Source: Dendrobium chrysotoxum (Eukaryota; Streptophyta; Magnoliopsida; Asparagales; Orchidaceae). From it: a stretch of 64,000 bases of DNA. Shown here one piece after another: positions 9,881 to 20,985 of this stretch. Position 1 is the stretch's first letter, and the number at the start of each line of letters is the position of its first letter. The stretch is taken from positions 75,891,528-75,955,527 of the forward strand of contig CM034312.1 of NCBI GenBank assembly GCA_019925795.1. The letters are read 5' to 3'. Under the pieces are notes generated by a model. It did not search any database and had not been told where the DNA came from. It was given only the letters and a program-made list of their open reading frames with translations. A program made the position numbers and the translations under genes.

Positions 9881-10565
9881 GTTTATTTGAATAAAATTCA
9901 TTTATTGATGCATACATTATTAATAGTCACTCTTAGTATAATTTATTTATCTTCACCATTATTATTATTTTGTGGTGATCATTTGGACACTTGTATAATT
10001 TCATTATAGTGAATAAATCATAATAATAGTATAGATAAGTAAATCAATTAACATTGTGCTTAAGAGTAAATCATTTATTCACTTAGTTTAATAATGTATC
10101 TATAACTTAGTTATACTTATAAGGAGTATTTATATCTTATCTAATGTATTTAAGTGTAATAAATTATATTATGATAATTTTTTTTGTACATAGTTTATAT
10201 TAATTTACACTAACTTAGTATTTATTGATTCCAACATTTGTTCTCTTAGTTTTATGTTTGGTTTATTGGTTTAATTATTATATTATTTATAGCTTATGTA
10301 TAATTTTATTTTTAAATAATTAAGCTTTCATTAACATTATATGAAAAAATTTAAATTACAAACAAAATATTTTTAAAGTTTTATTTACCCCCAATCCCCT
10401 ACCCCTTTTCCTTGGTGTTCTATTAAATATTGAGAGGGTTCAAATTTGTTAAATGATATAGTGTAGCATAATAAAATGCAATCACAACATTCATAACACA
10501 AGAAATGACAAGGCAAACACAACAAAGTATATAATTTTAATAAGTAGCCTTATATTAAATTAAAG
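9881..10565. other. Very AT-rich intergenic DNA
   Basis: No coding frame or repeat unit identified. Confidence 0.4.
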
Positions 10566-10823
10566 GGGATTTACATACATACCACTTTATTTCATATTAT
10601 TGTATATCTAACACCCAAAATTTTACTATTACATTCATATCACTCATATAAAATTTTAATATCAAATATATCACTCATATATTTCATTCTTACCACATTA
10701 TAAACTTTAATATTTCATTCTATGCACCTATATTTGTCATATGGGTGGTAAGCATGTAATATTAAAATTTTATGTGTTAGATATATAAATAACATGAAAT
10801 AAAGTGGTATTTATGTAAATCTC
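10566..10823. mobile_element. MITE with roughly 58-bp terminal inverted repeats
   Basis: The left end starts GGGATTTACATACATACCAC. The reverse complement of the right end starts GAGATTTACATAAATACCAC. Both continue with TTTATTTCAT, TATATCTAACAC and AAAATTTTA, so most of this 258-bp element can fold on itself. I could not define a clean target duplication. A diverged partial relative may begin at 13282. Confidence 0.7.
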
Positions 10824-11181
10824 ACTTATTTGGTCTTCAGCTTGAATTCATGACTATCAAATGAGTTAATTGGAAAAAGTGAAGCGGAGCGCACAATAAT
10901 AAGTTTGAACTTTTGCTCAAAGTTTCATTGAACATGTGACCTTGCAAAAAGTTGTTTGAATAATATTTTGCCATTTATTGAAGCTTTTTATGTCGTGATC
11001 GAACCATCTTTGAACCATGGTTGAAGCGCTTTCGACTATTGATTGATTCAAAATATAATTTAAAAATTTTTATCTTTAATTAAACATCTAATTTCTAAAG
11101 CAAGAATGACCAATTAAAAAAAGACTAAACATAGAAATATACAACTAAAATGATAAAAATCATAATTTTAAAGAAAACTTA

Positions 11182-11282
11182 GGCTTTGTTTTAGACGACT
11201 TTTTTATTACTTTTTAAAGTAATTTTTTAGTACAAAAAATTTAATTTTTGTACTAAAAAACAGTATAAGTCGCAAACGAAGC
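11182..11282. mobile_element. Tourist-like MITE, diverged
   Basis: GGCTTTGTTTTAGACGAC after TTA (11179-11181); the inverted end is CGCAAACGAAGC followed by TTC, a changed TTA. It has the same layout as the other GGCTTCGTTTGGGAC elements here. Confidence 0.6.
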
Positions 11283-11423
11283 TTCAGTCGTATTAAATCC
11301 TTTTAACTTTGGATGGTTGGTTGGATTTAAATTTGCTTTTCTGTTTCAAAATTATTTGTAATTTGAAATAATAAATTACAGCTCAATCAATCCAACGGTT
11401 AAGATTGAGTTGCAGTAAGCCGT

Positions 11424-11464
11424 AACGGCGAAACCGGACTGAAGCAACCTAAACGGCGAAACCG
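11424..11464 (+). promoter_or_regulatory. Direct repeat upstream of the DUF1644 gene
   Basis: The 13-mer AACGGCGAAACCG occurs twice, at 11424-11436 and 11452-11464, about 280 bp upstream of the start codon in the GC-rich leader. It could be a paired regulatory site. Function is inferred only from position and exact repetition. Confidence 0.35.
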
Positions 11465-11641
11465 AGGACGAAGCCGGCAGAAAGCTGGATACCACACTGC
11501 AACTTCCGATCACATTCGTAGCTTCCCATTAGATAAATTAGCGGTAACGATGATATGAGCCGTAACACCGACGGCGAGGTTCCGATTTACAGTGCTCGCC
11601 GCTTGGTTGGCGGAGAGCTCCGCCTTTCTTCTTTTTCTGCT

Positions 11642-11662
11642 ATGGTTCAAGATAAGGGTTAG
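11642..11662 (+). other. Six-codon upstream ORF
   Basis: An ATG at 11642 reads six codons to TAG at 11660-11662, 75 bp before the main start. If the transcript includes it, it could lower translation of the main frame. The transcript start is not known. Confidence 0.35.
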
Positions 11663-11736
11663 TTCCCCTGACCTCCGATATTGCCTCTTCTTCGCTCTCT
11701 AGGTTCCAGCTCTGCTGCCGCTCTCTTCTTGATAGG

Positions 11737-12774
11737 ATGCCCAAGGACAGAAAAAGCCGTTCGGTCTCCTTTGATCGCCACTCGCCCTTCCGCTTCTCCG
11801 ATAGTCGGTGCCTCTCTCCTTGCCCCTCCTACTCTGCGACGGCAGAAGGTTCTTCCTCCTCTTCCTCTGCCTCAGGAATTCCTGACCGATCCCGAGTGGT
11901 GCCGGCAGATAAGGACTTAAAAGAATGGGATGAGGTTCGGTGCCCTGTCTGCATGGAGCAACCCCACAACTCCGTTCTTCTTATATGCTCCTCTCACGAT
12001 AAGGGCTGTCGACCCTTTATGTGTGACACTAGCTACCGTCACTCTAACTGCTTGGATCAGTACCGAAAGGCCTGTGACGCCTCGGCGTTTGAAACCGAGG
12101 GGGTATCTTTGGCAAAGCTCTCTTGCCCGCTCTGCCGAGGCGTTGTTTCCGATTGGAAAGTTGTCCCGACGGCGCGGAAGTACCTGAACGCGAAAGTAAG
12201 GAACTGCTCCACGGAGACCTGCGGCTTCAGTGGAGCTTACGGAGAGCTCAGGAAGCACGCCAGGACGGAGCATCCCTTTGTCCGCCCGTCAGAGGCGGAT
12301 TCTGAGAGGCAGCAGGATTGGCGGAGGATGGAGCTGCAACGCGATATTGGCGACTTTGTCAGCTCGATAGAGTCTTCAATCGGCGAATGGGATGAAAGTT
12401 TAAGCTTTCTTGCTGAAGGTAGAGAGTTTGGGGGTTTCTTTCCTATGCCCTCGATAGGGTTCTTCTTAATTCTGAGCTTCCGAGGGTCTGGTGATCTCAG
12501 CAGAAACACAGGAAGGGTCTCAGTGAGTGGGGGATCCTCAAGGTCCTCAAGGGGACAAAGAGGAAGGGCAAGGTTTCTATCAGGGGAAGCGCTTAGTGAA
12601 GCTGAGGCTTCTGGTAGATTTCGAAGAAATGCTGAAGATGCTGGTGATGATGAGAATCATGAGATTCATGATGATGCTGGACATGAAGAGGCTCTTGATG
12701 CCTCAAGGCAGCCCCAGAGGCAAACACATGGACAGCTGAGGATGCTGGAGGATGATGAAGATGGTACTGCATAA
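11737..12774 (+). CDS. DUF1644 family zinc-binding protein
   Basis: An intact single-exon 345-residue protein, GC-rich compared with its surroundings. The N-terminus (1-60) is Ser-rich and basic. The DUF1644 domain spans about residues 62-215: EWDEVRCPVCMEQPHNSVLL (C69, C72), CSSHDKGCRPFMC (C84, H87, C91, C96), H102/C105, LSCPLCRG (C130, C133), and a last Cys/His set with C157, C162, H174 and H179. The spacing resembles RING and C2H2 zinc sites. The C-terminus is low-complexity and acidic, ending DDEDGTA. Rice members are known to respond to salt and drought; the biochemical role is not established. The start was chosen as the first ATG that yields the whole family N-terminus. This is the best-supported ordinary gene in the window. 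Confidence 0.92.
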   Translation: MPKDRKSRSVSFDRHSPFRFSDSRCLSPCPSYSATAEGSSSSSSASGIPDRSRVVPADKDLKEWDEVRCPVCMEQPHNSVLLICSSHDKGCRPFMCDTSYRHSNCLDQYRKACDASAFETEGVSLAKLSCPLCRGVVSDWKVVPTARKYLNAKVRNCSTETCGFSGAYGELRKHARTEHPFVRPSEADSERQQDWRRMELQRDIGDFVSSIESSIGEWDESLSFLAEGREFGGFFPMPSIGFFLILSFRGSGDLSRNTGRVSVSGGSSRSSRGQRGRARFLSGEALSEAEASGRFRRNAEDAGDDENHEIHDDAGHEEALDASRQPQRQTHGQLRMLEDDEDGTA

Positions 12775-13660
12775 TGATGCACTGGCTGTTTCCCAGCTGG
12801 TGCTACGGGGAAATTATAGATAGTAGGACTACTGCTCGACACTCTACAGTGTATAAATGGGTTGAATGCTTGTCGCTTGAGATCTGCTTCATGGTTTTGG
12901 TTTACGCTTGATCTTAGGGGGCTTGAGATGGCTGCTTCTCCTGAAATTTGCTGGAGCAAGTTGGAAAACCAGAGAATGGCAATGTTTGCCAGTCAACAAA
13001 CTATGTGGACTGGATGTGGATAGTCTTGTTTCAGAAGATGGTCATTCCTCCCATGGGCTTTGTCTAGTTAAGTGGCTACACTGCTCTAATTTATTTTACT
13101 TGTCTGGCCTGCAATTTAAAGTCAATTTCTTCTTACAAATCAACTTGTTTCTGCCTTATTTAACTTATCAGTTCTTGTTGATAAAATTTTTATGGAAAGG
13201 ATCAGTGGATCCTTTGCCATGCCAAGTATCAGGATATGATAATATAGAAGACTATACAACCTGAAGCTATCATTTTAAATTTAGGGATTTATATGCATAC
13301 CATTTAATACTATAATATTTACATACTCAACTCTTAAATCTATTTATTTATTTATATAATACATAAATAAATCAAATTAAATAAAAAAATATTATCAATT
13401 AATTAAATAATTTTTTTAATAATACTTTTATGATTTAATTTAATTATTCAGTAATTTACTGTCCATTTTTTATTTATTTATAAAATTTAAGTTAGTTTTA
13501 TTCAAAAAAAAAAAAACTTTAATCCAACTTGTTTAATACAATTTAGATGAGAATGCTTAGATCTATTGCCTCATCAATGCATAAAAATAAATATAAAAGA
13601 ATTTATACATATAATGAGAGGTGTTGATAAACTAAATTAAATTAGAAACACCTCAACTTA
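12775..13660 (+). other. Downstream flank and probable 3' UTR of the DUF1644 gene
   Basis: The first few hundred bases keep a mixed composition and hold a 118-codon frame (12908-13264) without recognisable domain, probably UTR. After 13270 it becomes extremely AT-rich, with a GGGATTTATATGCATACC start reminiscent of the 10566 MITE family. Confidence 0.45.
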
Positions 13661-13767
13661 GGTTCATTTGGGACAGCTTTTGACTATTACTTTTTTGCTG
13701 CTTTTATTGAATTTTCTGCTAGAAAATTGTTTTTGAAAATAGTAAGAAAGCCGTCTCAAATGAAGCC
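13661..13767. mobile_element. Tourist-like MITE
   Basis: GGTTCATTTGGGACAGC after TTA (13658-13660); inverted end GTCTCAAATGAAGCC before TTA (13768-13770). 107 bp, no coding capacity. It lies about 0.9 kb downstream of the DUF1644 stop. Confidence 0.78.
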
Positions 13768-13770
13768 TTA

Positions 13771-14473
13771 AGTTTAACTTTATTTGATTAGTGAAGATAC
13801 ACCTCAAGCTAGAGCACAAGAGCTTGAGATGCATTGGAATTTGAAATTTTTTTCCCTATCAACTTATGTTATTTTCATTTTTAAGTTTATAAATGTATTC
13901 CTTTGTCACAATGGATATCAATCTATTTCTTTCGTTATCAGTCAACTGTGCATGATCCAATTTTCGCCAACATTTTATGTAGTTTGTATAAGTAAAGCGG
14001 CTATAGTTCTACATTTTCACTAATATATATATACTTCTCAGTTAGCTTTCATAAAATGTCATGTTTGATCCTATACTTTGATGGTGAGCTGCATATTACA
14101 AAAGAATTTAGACCCTCACATAATGGCAAAAGGAATCAACCTCTAGAAATTAGTAAAATACTTAAACTAGAACAACTAAAGCTTAAAATTCTTTGAGCGT
14201 GGGTCACAATAACACTACATACACAACTTACTTTGTATATCGACAATAAAATAATGGTGGCTACACCATGGTGCATGTCATGGATGACAAAGTCTATGAG
14301 TTCATGTTGATTGAAACCACTATGAGAGCTGTAGTTTTATATGTAGAAATTGAAGAACTTTCTATCGGGAAATTGAAGTGGGAAATCCTCCTCATGCCCA
14401 TTTTGTTTGTTAGTATGTTATCTGATTATGTGATCAATTGGGTTGTTTGTTAGTATGTTATCTAATTATGGGG
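13771..14473. other. Intergenic with a short direct repeat
   Basis: A 28-bp segment is repeated at 14403-14430 and 14443-14470 with one mismatch (TGTTTGTTAGTATGTTATCT core). A 61-codon frame at 14268-14453 has no recognised domain. Confidence 0.45.
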
Positions 14474-14624
14474 CCCTCGAAAATATTTTTTTTGTACAAT
14501 GCCCCAGCGTTGTGTACTTGAGCGCCCTGACACTGCATAGTTTGCTTCGAGAAAAGGTAGAGAGCAGAGCCCTATAGAGCTCAAGATCTGGCGCTACGAC
14601 ATTATCAGGCAAATTGGAGTCAGA

Positions 14625-14680
14625 GCGTTGAGCGTCGCGTGTTGAGCGTCGCGTGTTGAGCGTCGCGCGTTGAGCGTCGT
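14625..14680. repeat. 14-bp minisatellite, four units
   Basis: Four tandem copies of GYGTTGAGCGTCGY (14625, 14639, 14653, 14667), upstream of the TATA box in the presumed U3. The unit is CpG-rich. Such arrays in a U3 can act as enhancers; that role is inferred. Confidence 0.85.
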
Positions 14681-14796
14681 GACACTCCAAACTGGCACAG
14701 CAGTGCTGCGAGGCCGGCTGGACAGTTTTTCTTTCTTATTTTTCTTGAGGGTGTTGTCCCTTGATGGTATATATCATATCTCTTTGTTTGTTCTTG

Positions 14797-14804
14797 TATA
14801 AAAG
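14797..14804 (+). promoter_or_regulatory. TATA box of the probable LTR
   Basis: TATAAAAG followed about 25-30 bp later by a purine-rich GGGAGAAGAGAAGC segment, a plausible transcript start. Confidence 0.5.
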
Positions 14805-15026
14805 AATGGTGTAAGGGAGAAGAGAAGCAAGGAGAGTGAGAGATATGAGAGATATATACAAATTCCTCCCAATTATTATAGTGGATTTCTTGGTGTGGTC
14901 TGGCTCCGTAGTCCTTTTTTTTTTAGTTTCAGATTTTTTTCACGTTAAATCCTAATATTCTTTTCTTTCTGTTGTATTTCTATTTTCTTGTTTGTTTCGT
15001 TGTGTGGTTTACTTCCACCCCAACTT

Positions 15027-15439
15027 TGATAACCCAATATCTTCTACCCAAGTATACATAGGTTTGTCTTGACTAGAAACTTATATAGACTTTGAATTTA
15101 CCCTGAAAACTTCAAAACAATTGGTTAACCAAACTTCTATTTTGTAGTCCTATACCATTATTATTCGATCCCCCATCCATCGGCCGCTATAGCATAAGAA
15201 CCAACCTATGATTGATTTTACCTTGTTGTACTACTTCTAAAATATCTCTCATTTAGGTCATACGTCACTAACAGTCAACTACATCAGAGAGTCCTGCAGT
15301 CAATGTAAAGGTGGACCGAATAGTGCATGTGTACGAGATAAGAGATAACAGAACAAGTGAAAGCTCAAGTGAGAACCCCAATAAGATAGCAATCAACATC
15401 TAGCCAATTGGAGGTGGTAGTTACCTCTCTCCTTGGTGA
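15027..15439. other. No gene recognised
   Basis: May contain further remains of the minus-strand Gypsy element whose gag follows, but no motif is convincing. Confidence 0.35.
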
Positions 15440-16560
15440 TCATCTCATCATTCTTCGTTGTGTACTCGCCCATTGAAGGGATGAGATCTTTAATGTTACA
15501 CAACACTTTTTTTTATTATTATGATAAAATCTCCTATCAGCCCAATGAATATTGGGGCGACTTCTCTGATCCTTGAGAAATTGTTGAAATTGCCCTCCCA
15601 TGTAGCTCATCTCCTTTCTCCTAGCCATCACATTAGTACCAATCGACATGTTGTATTTCCTAGCATTGATGTATTGGTGAGTTCTAGCAACTCAACCAAA
15701 GACCAAAGTCATCGTATGTTGCAAGCCAAGTGCATACCTGAATAGTCTTCATGATGACATCAAATTAAAGTGGCTTGGGACACAGTCGACTCTGTGTCAT
15801 TTGCATCCAAAATTATTTTTTGGAACTGGGTAATGAAACTCTTCAATGATTTGTCCGATTCTTGCCTCATTTATAGTAAGGCCTGCAAATTTTTTAGCGA
15901 TATTTCCACATTAGCAAATTATGTCACAAATAGTCTCTTGAATTTAATGAAGGAAGTAATCACATTGAGTGGCAAACATGAGAAACACCTTAGAGGTAAT
16001 TCATTGAAGGTAATGAAGAATAACCTACACTTCAATGCATTATTAATGCCAGGCAATGAGATAGCCGAATCAAAGTAAATCTGTCTTTCCCTTATATGAA
16101 TCAAAGCAAGGAATCTTAAATTTTGCTAGAGGCTTGGCCTCAACAATCTCCCTTAAGAAAGCATTCACCAACGACTTCCTCTTCTCAAGTCGCTTTTTTT
16201 CTCGATGAATTGTCAAGGTTGATTTCACTATTTGGGTAGTAAGTCTCATTACCAACTATGATAAAGGTTAAAGTTGTAGCTCCAAAGAGTCTACTTCTCC
16301 TCACAATAGAATCAGAGGATCCCCTAGTAACTCTACCCTAAGAGTTGTTCTCAAAATTCTCTCTAATACACCTTGCAACATTCTACTAATCTCCTCAAAT
16401 TCAGCAACCTAACTGTCAATTAAATTTTTTTTTCTCTATATTTGCATATTCTTCTCCACCTCTTTATTGTTGTTTTGCTTCATGTAGTACTCCTCTTCTA
16501 GTTAATGATATGCTTCACACTCATTGCACCTTTTAGGATATTGAATTCAAAATTATTCAT
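15440..16560 (-). pseudogene. Decayed Tat/Ogre-like Gypsy gag
   Basis: Minus-strand translation gives EIVEAKPLAKFKIPCFDSYK with GKTDLL (around 16080-16140). This matches the start of the retrotransposon gag domain in the Tat/Ogre clade, usually of the form FTEEILxAPxPxxFKxPxxxxYDGxTDP. Further on come CRLFFITFNELPLR, SFIKFKRLFVT and then ESDKSLKSFITQFQKI, matching the later gag positions (CRAFPLTLKGxAxxWF, SFxELxxxFxxxF, ESLRDFIxRFN). Frame changes and stops separate these pieces. The assignment rests on motif order, not on a search. Confidence 0.55.
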
Positions 16561-17404
16561 GAATCACGCCGAACTATACTAAGAATATTGAGTAAACTGG
16601 GAAAAAAAATAATTGAGAGAGAGAGAGAAATAGAATAATTTTATAGTGATAAGCTTTGATATTCTATTTAATTCATTTTATAATAAAACATTGCGTAAAC
16701 TGAACTCACCCCATGACCCCATATTTATAGATTTAGGTTAAGGCTAGGATGTTACAAAATTATAGCTATATAAAGAATAAAAGAAATATATAATAATCAT
16801 ATAATCTAATTGGAATATCCGATTTGATGAAGTTATTCTTTGAGCTCTTAAGAAGTCGTTGGCATTGAAGGTTGAATAGTTGAATGTCCCATGAATAGCT
16901 CCCTATGAGATTAAACATTTTAGTAATCATATGGGTCAACTTTATAAGTAGTACTCAGTATGGCTAATTGATAGAACATACTCACTTGACTGAGCCAAGT
17001 TTTTAGATCGTAGTCACTTGCTTAAGGTAAGTTCTCTTGTAGACTAATAAGTCTCTTTCAAGTTGAGATTGAGTTAATCTAGTTAGCTTGGCTTGAATAT
17101 GATTTTTTGGATATTTGGATGTACGAGAGTGGCTTAGAATACATTTTTTTGAATATTTATAAATCATAAACATAAACTAAAATTGGTCATGAATTTATCA
17201 AATTCTAAGATAGAATAGCTTTACATATGACTTGCAATGAATTGAAGATTAGTAAATAATCAAAATAAATCATGGTATTTATGAAAACTTAGATAACATG
17301 ATTTGCATGTATTACTCATGGCCATATGAAAAAATAATCAAGTGTAATATAATGCAGTGGTTTAAGAAAAAGGAAACATTACTCTTAAATAGAAACAAGA
17401 TTAT
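16561..17404. other. AT-rich spacer beside copy A
   Basis: Contains a (GA) run at 16615-16628. If the neighbouring gag and copy A belong to one minus-strand element this would be its leader; I found no clear primer-binding site. Confidence 0.35.
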
Positions 17405-18170
17405 TGTGGGCCTCCGAAAGGAAGTTACTCGTGGGGGTTTAGAATGCATAGTATATGATTGCACTATCTCGTAGGACAAAACGATCGTAGGCCTTTACAC
17501 TCTATACAAGCAGACTAATAGAAGAGCAGATGGAATTATGTATATGATTATCCATGAAAAATAACGGCTTTCACCTATAATCTCGATGAATAATAATATG
17601 TATAACTCGATAGTTACGAGATTTCTCCCATTCTATATATCAGCTTGAGTGGAGTTTATTTAATATTGTTGTCAGTTTTTCACAGGCGCAAGCCCCGTGG
17701 TTAATTACATCTTTGGTCTTGACCTAAAAATACTCTCGATTAAGGATGTTATTTTATTCTCTTCTTAGTTTGGTGTGTAGTGGAATATCTAGGCTTTCCT
17801 AATCCAAATGAAGATAGGCTCAATCGAGTTATTCAACATGCAATGATCATATAGTCACTCAGCTTATCAAAAGAGGAGAAATTTGGAGAGGAAACATCAC
17901 ATACAAAGCATGCGTGAGAGAAAGATGAAAGCAACGCCATTAGTGTGATATGGAAATGTTGGATTTATAGTCTCCAAAGAATGGAGAACTTATCCAACAA
18001 TAAGGCATGCAGCGATATAGCTGTACCGCCCGCTTTTGATCCTAGATCTATAAAGTGCATACTATATACTCAGTTCTAATGTCCACGACCTAACTAATAC
18101 AAGACACCAAGGGGACTTATAACCTAAATCTCACTAGGGATCTAAGCAGCCCCGACATGAATTTACCACC

Positions 18171-19074
18171 CTGCTCGAAAAGGGGTACCAGCTACTTTAC
18201 CTAGTGTCTTAAATCCATGTAATCCGCTCTTATACAAATGCAAGAGTGGCAGAAGGTATATAAGAGGAATTAGGCCTTAAGCACGACCATAAATGATATT
18301 ATGATATGCAATAGTGAATTATCCCTCTACGTGTTAGAAATAAAATCTATATGCTGGACTCATGCTATACATATATAGGTAAGGCTAATCAGAACTAGCC
18401 AATAGCCACTGTGAGGTGGACTTGGTTTGAAATAATAATAGAATTTTAAAGAGTGGCCCAAGAAGGGTCATGCATTAGTTTTGAAAATTTTGTTGATTTT
18501 AAACCCTATATTCATTTTATCTTGTTTAAAAAAAAATTTAGTTTTGTAGAAAATTTAACATCCTAAAAGCCTAACAAGGACTCCGTCCGATCCACCTCCA
18601 AGCAATGCAATATAAGAAATCTGCTCGGAAAGGGGTACCAGCTAAACTCTATCTAGTATCTTAAATCCATGCAATCCAGTCTTATACAAATGCAAGAGTG
18701 GTGGGAGGTATATAAGAGGAATTTGGCCTTAAGCACGACCATGAATGATACTATGATATGCAATAATGAACTATCCCTCTATATGTTAGAAATAAAATCT
18801 ATATGCTAGACTTAGGCTATGCATATATAGGTAAGGCTAATCAAAACTAGCTGATAGCCACTGTGAGGTGGACTTGGTTTGAAATAATAATTGAATTTTA
18901 AAGAGTGACCCAAGAAAGGTCATGCATTAGTTTTGGAAATTTTGTTAATTTTAAACCCTATATTCATTTTGTCTTGCTTAAAAAAAAAAAATTTAGTGTT
19001 GTAGAAAATTTAATATCCTAAGAGCCTAACGAGGACTCTGTCTGAGCCACCCCCAATCAAAGAAATATAAGAAA
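18171..19074. repeat. 450-bp tandem duplication in copy A
   Basis: Units 18171-18620 and 18621-19074 both run from CTGCTCGRAAAGGGGTACCA to a TATAAGAAA end. Similarity is about 90 percent by eye. Copy B has a single unit at about 46490-46880. Confidence 0.88.
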
Positions 19075-20359
19075 CCTAAGAAAAATATGCAGTTCTATAC
19101 GCAAATAATGTAAACACACTAATCATCAAATAATGAATAATAATTAAAGGCCATAAGTGCAACTGGGTTCTTTAATACACCCCAGAAAAATGAAAAAAAA
19201 GGTAGTTGAGCTCTACCATAATTACAACTCAGTCTAAATCTATACACAAATGAATTAGTGTGTGGGGTCTTGATCAACCTTCATCTACTTAGCCTCCTAC
19301 CTTCTGAAATACCCACACACCTATATGGCTTTCCTAACTAAAATTATATTTGAAAAAAATAATACATATTCACCCTATAAAACAGATATTAGCATAACTA
19401 TAATATATCAATCATAAATATACATATAGACCTAATCTTTAGGGCCAAATTTCCAAGGCCTTAGCATTTGTCGTGGTACCTATTATAAAATGCATTTATA
19501 ATAATCATTTGAGCATTTTTATTAGCCCCTTAGGAATGTGGCCACCTGTAGAAGATCTCTATAAAAATTTAACCACTTAAGGGCAAGTGCCCACTCCTCA
19601 ATCCACAAAATAGAAAATAAAGCAACCATAAGCAATCCAAACTAAAAATAATCACCATATCATCAGAAATGCAAAGTGTAAATGAAAGAAAGTGTAAAAT
19701 GTTATCCAAGCTATACCCTACCCTAGGATGCCTACAAAAACATGTCCTATATAGCACCTAAATGTGTGCAAAAGTTAGTGTTACTTAACTACCCCAAATT
19801 AGGTGAAGGGTTAAATTGCAAGATTAGGTTCATACTATTTAATTTATTAGCCCTCAAATTTTTCTTTAAGTGGTTAATCATTTAGGATGAATTGATTAAC
19901 ACTTAATTTAAGAATTATGATTCTAATTATTACGTTATGAAGAGCTCACAGATATGGGCCCTAACCTATGCTAAGGTTGTAAAGAATTGAGGGGCAAGTG
20001 GCTCATCCTCAATCCTACACGTAGCTAAAGCTGGAATGATTATGAGGTGGCAAGGTTGGTTAGTCCTCCCTTGATCTTCTAGAACTCGAGGTGGGTGACA
20101 CACTAAGCGGGCCTATTACCCACTACAAAAAAAAAAATCATAAGCTTCATATGTCTGAGGTTGATGAATTTTAAAAGCTGACATAAGAATGGAACACTAA
20201 CTACCTATAGATATACAAGAGTTCTACCTGAGTTAAGGTTAAACACTTAGGCAGTACAAAATTGGATTGGGCTCCTAAGGGTGGCTTTAGATTTTTTTTT
20301 AGAGGAGACAATTTATATAGATCTTTAAACCATTCTCCTTTAATTTATGATGTACATGA

Positions 20360-20985
20360 CATTATCACAATGAGCACGAGGACCAACGCCACCTTAGGAT
20401 ACATAGCCCCACAGCTTGAGGTAGTCAAATCTATATACTTTGCGTATATTAAGGGAGGATGTACAAAGATGAACATAAATCTGACATAGGTCATGACACT
20501 AAGGTATGACTTAAAGTTCATTTACTTCTCCAATATGTTCATTTTGTTTGTTTAGAGTTAAAGAGATTTTTAATTTGAGTTTAAGTTTTAGTGTTTTAGC
20601 ATTTTACTTTAGTGTTGGAGAGTTTGTGAGAGAGGATTTTATTGTTTTATTTTAGTTTTGCCTTAATTAGTGTAAACTTTTGTTTATGGTTATGTTAGGA
20701 GTTCGAAGAATTTATTTGGTATTTTTTTTTATTTTTATTTGATTTATTATGATTTTTAAAGTTATAGTTTGGTTAAGGGGTTCATAATGATTTTGTAGAT
20801 TTACATAAACTTGTTTAGAAGTCTTATGATTTTTATGAATTTTATTGAATTTTATCGTCAATCAGTTTGTGGCGTATCACAACGGGCACGAGGACCAATA
20901 CCTCCTTAGGACACATAGCCTCATAGCTCGAAGTAGTCCAGTATATAAACTTCATTGACGAGTTGGGTTGTGTTAAAGATGTACA
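20360..20985. repeat. Roughly 500-bp module in copy A, one unit plus a partial
   Basis: The marker core (CACAAYGRGCACGAGGACCA) occurs at 20366 and 20878, 513 bp apart. In copy B the same module is amplified. Each module ends with a conserved ATGAACATAAATCTGACATA segment. Confidence 0.8.

Larger units (their letters stand above)
14474..15026 (+). mobile_element. Probable Copia solo LTR
   Basis: The order of signals matches plant Copia (Tork-type) LTRs: GC-rich repeated motifs, a TATA box at 14797-14804 and a purine-rich transcript start. These are followed by ATTATAGTGGATTTCTTGG, a T-rich stretch with TTTTTTCACGTTAAATC, then TTTACTTCCACCCCAAC at the end. No primer-binding site or gag follows, so it is solo or truncated. 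Exact ends and target duplication were not resolved. Confidence 0.5.

Noticed and set aside
11681..11920. Alternative frame overlapping the DUF1644 start
   Set aside because: It begins at TTG, overlaps the true gene in another phase and has no domain.
14268..14453. 61-codon frame VHVMDDKVYEFMLIE
   Set aside because: Too short and without family signature; it ends inside a local direct repeat.
20130..20160. CACTACAAAAAA resembling a CACTA (En/Spm) terminus
   Set aside because: The matching position in copy B lacks it, there is no inverted partner, and no 3-bp duplication was found.
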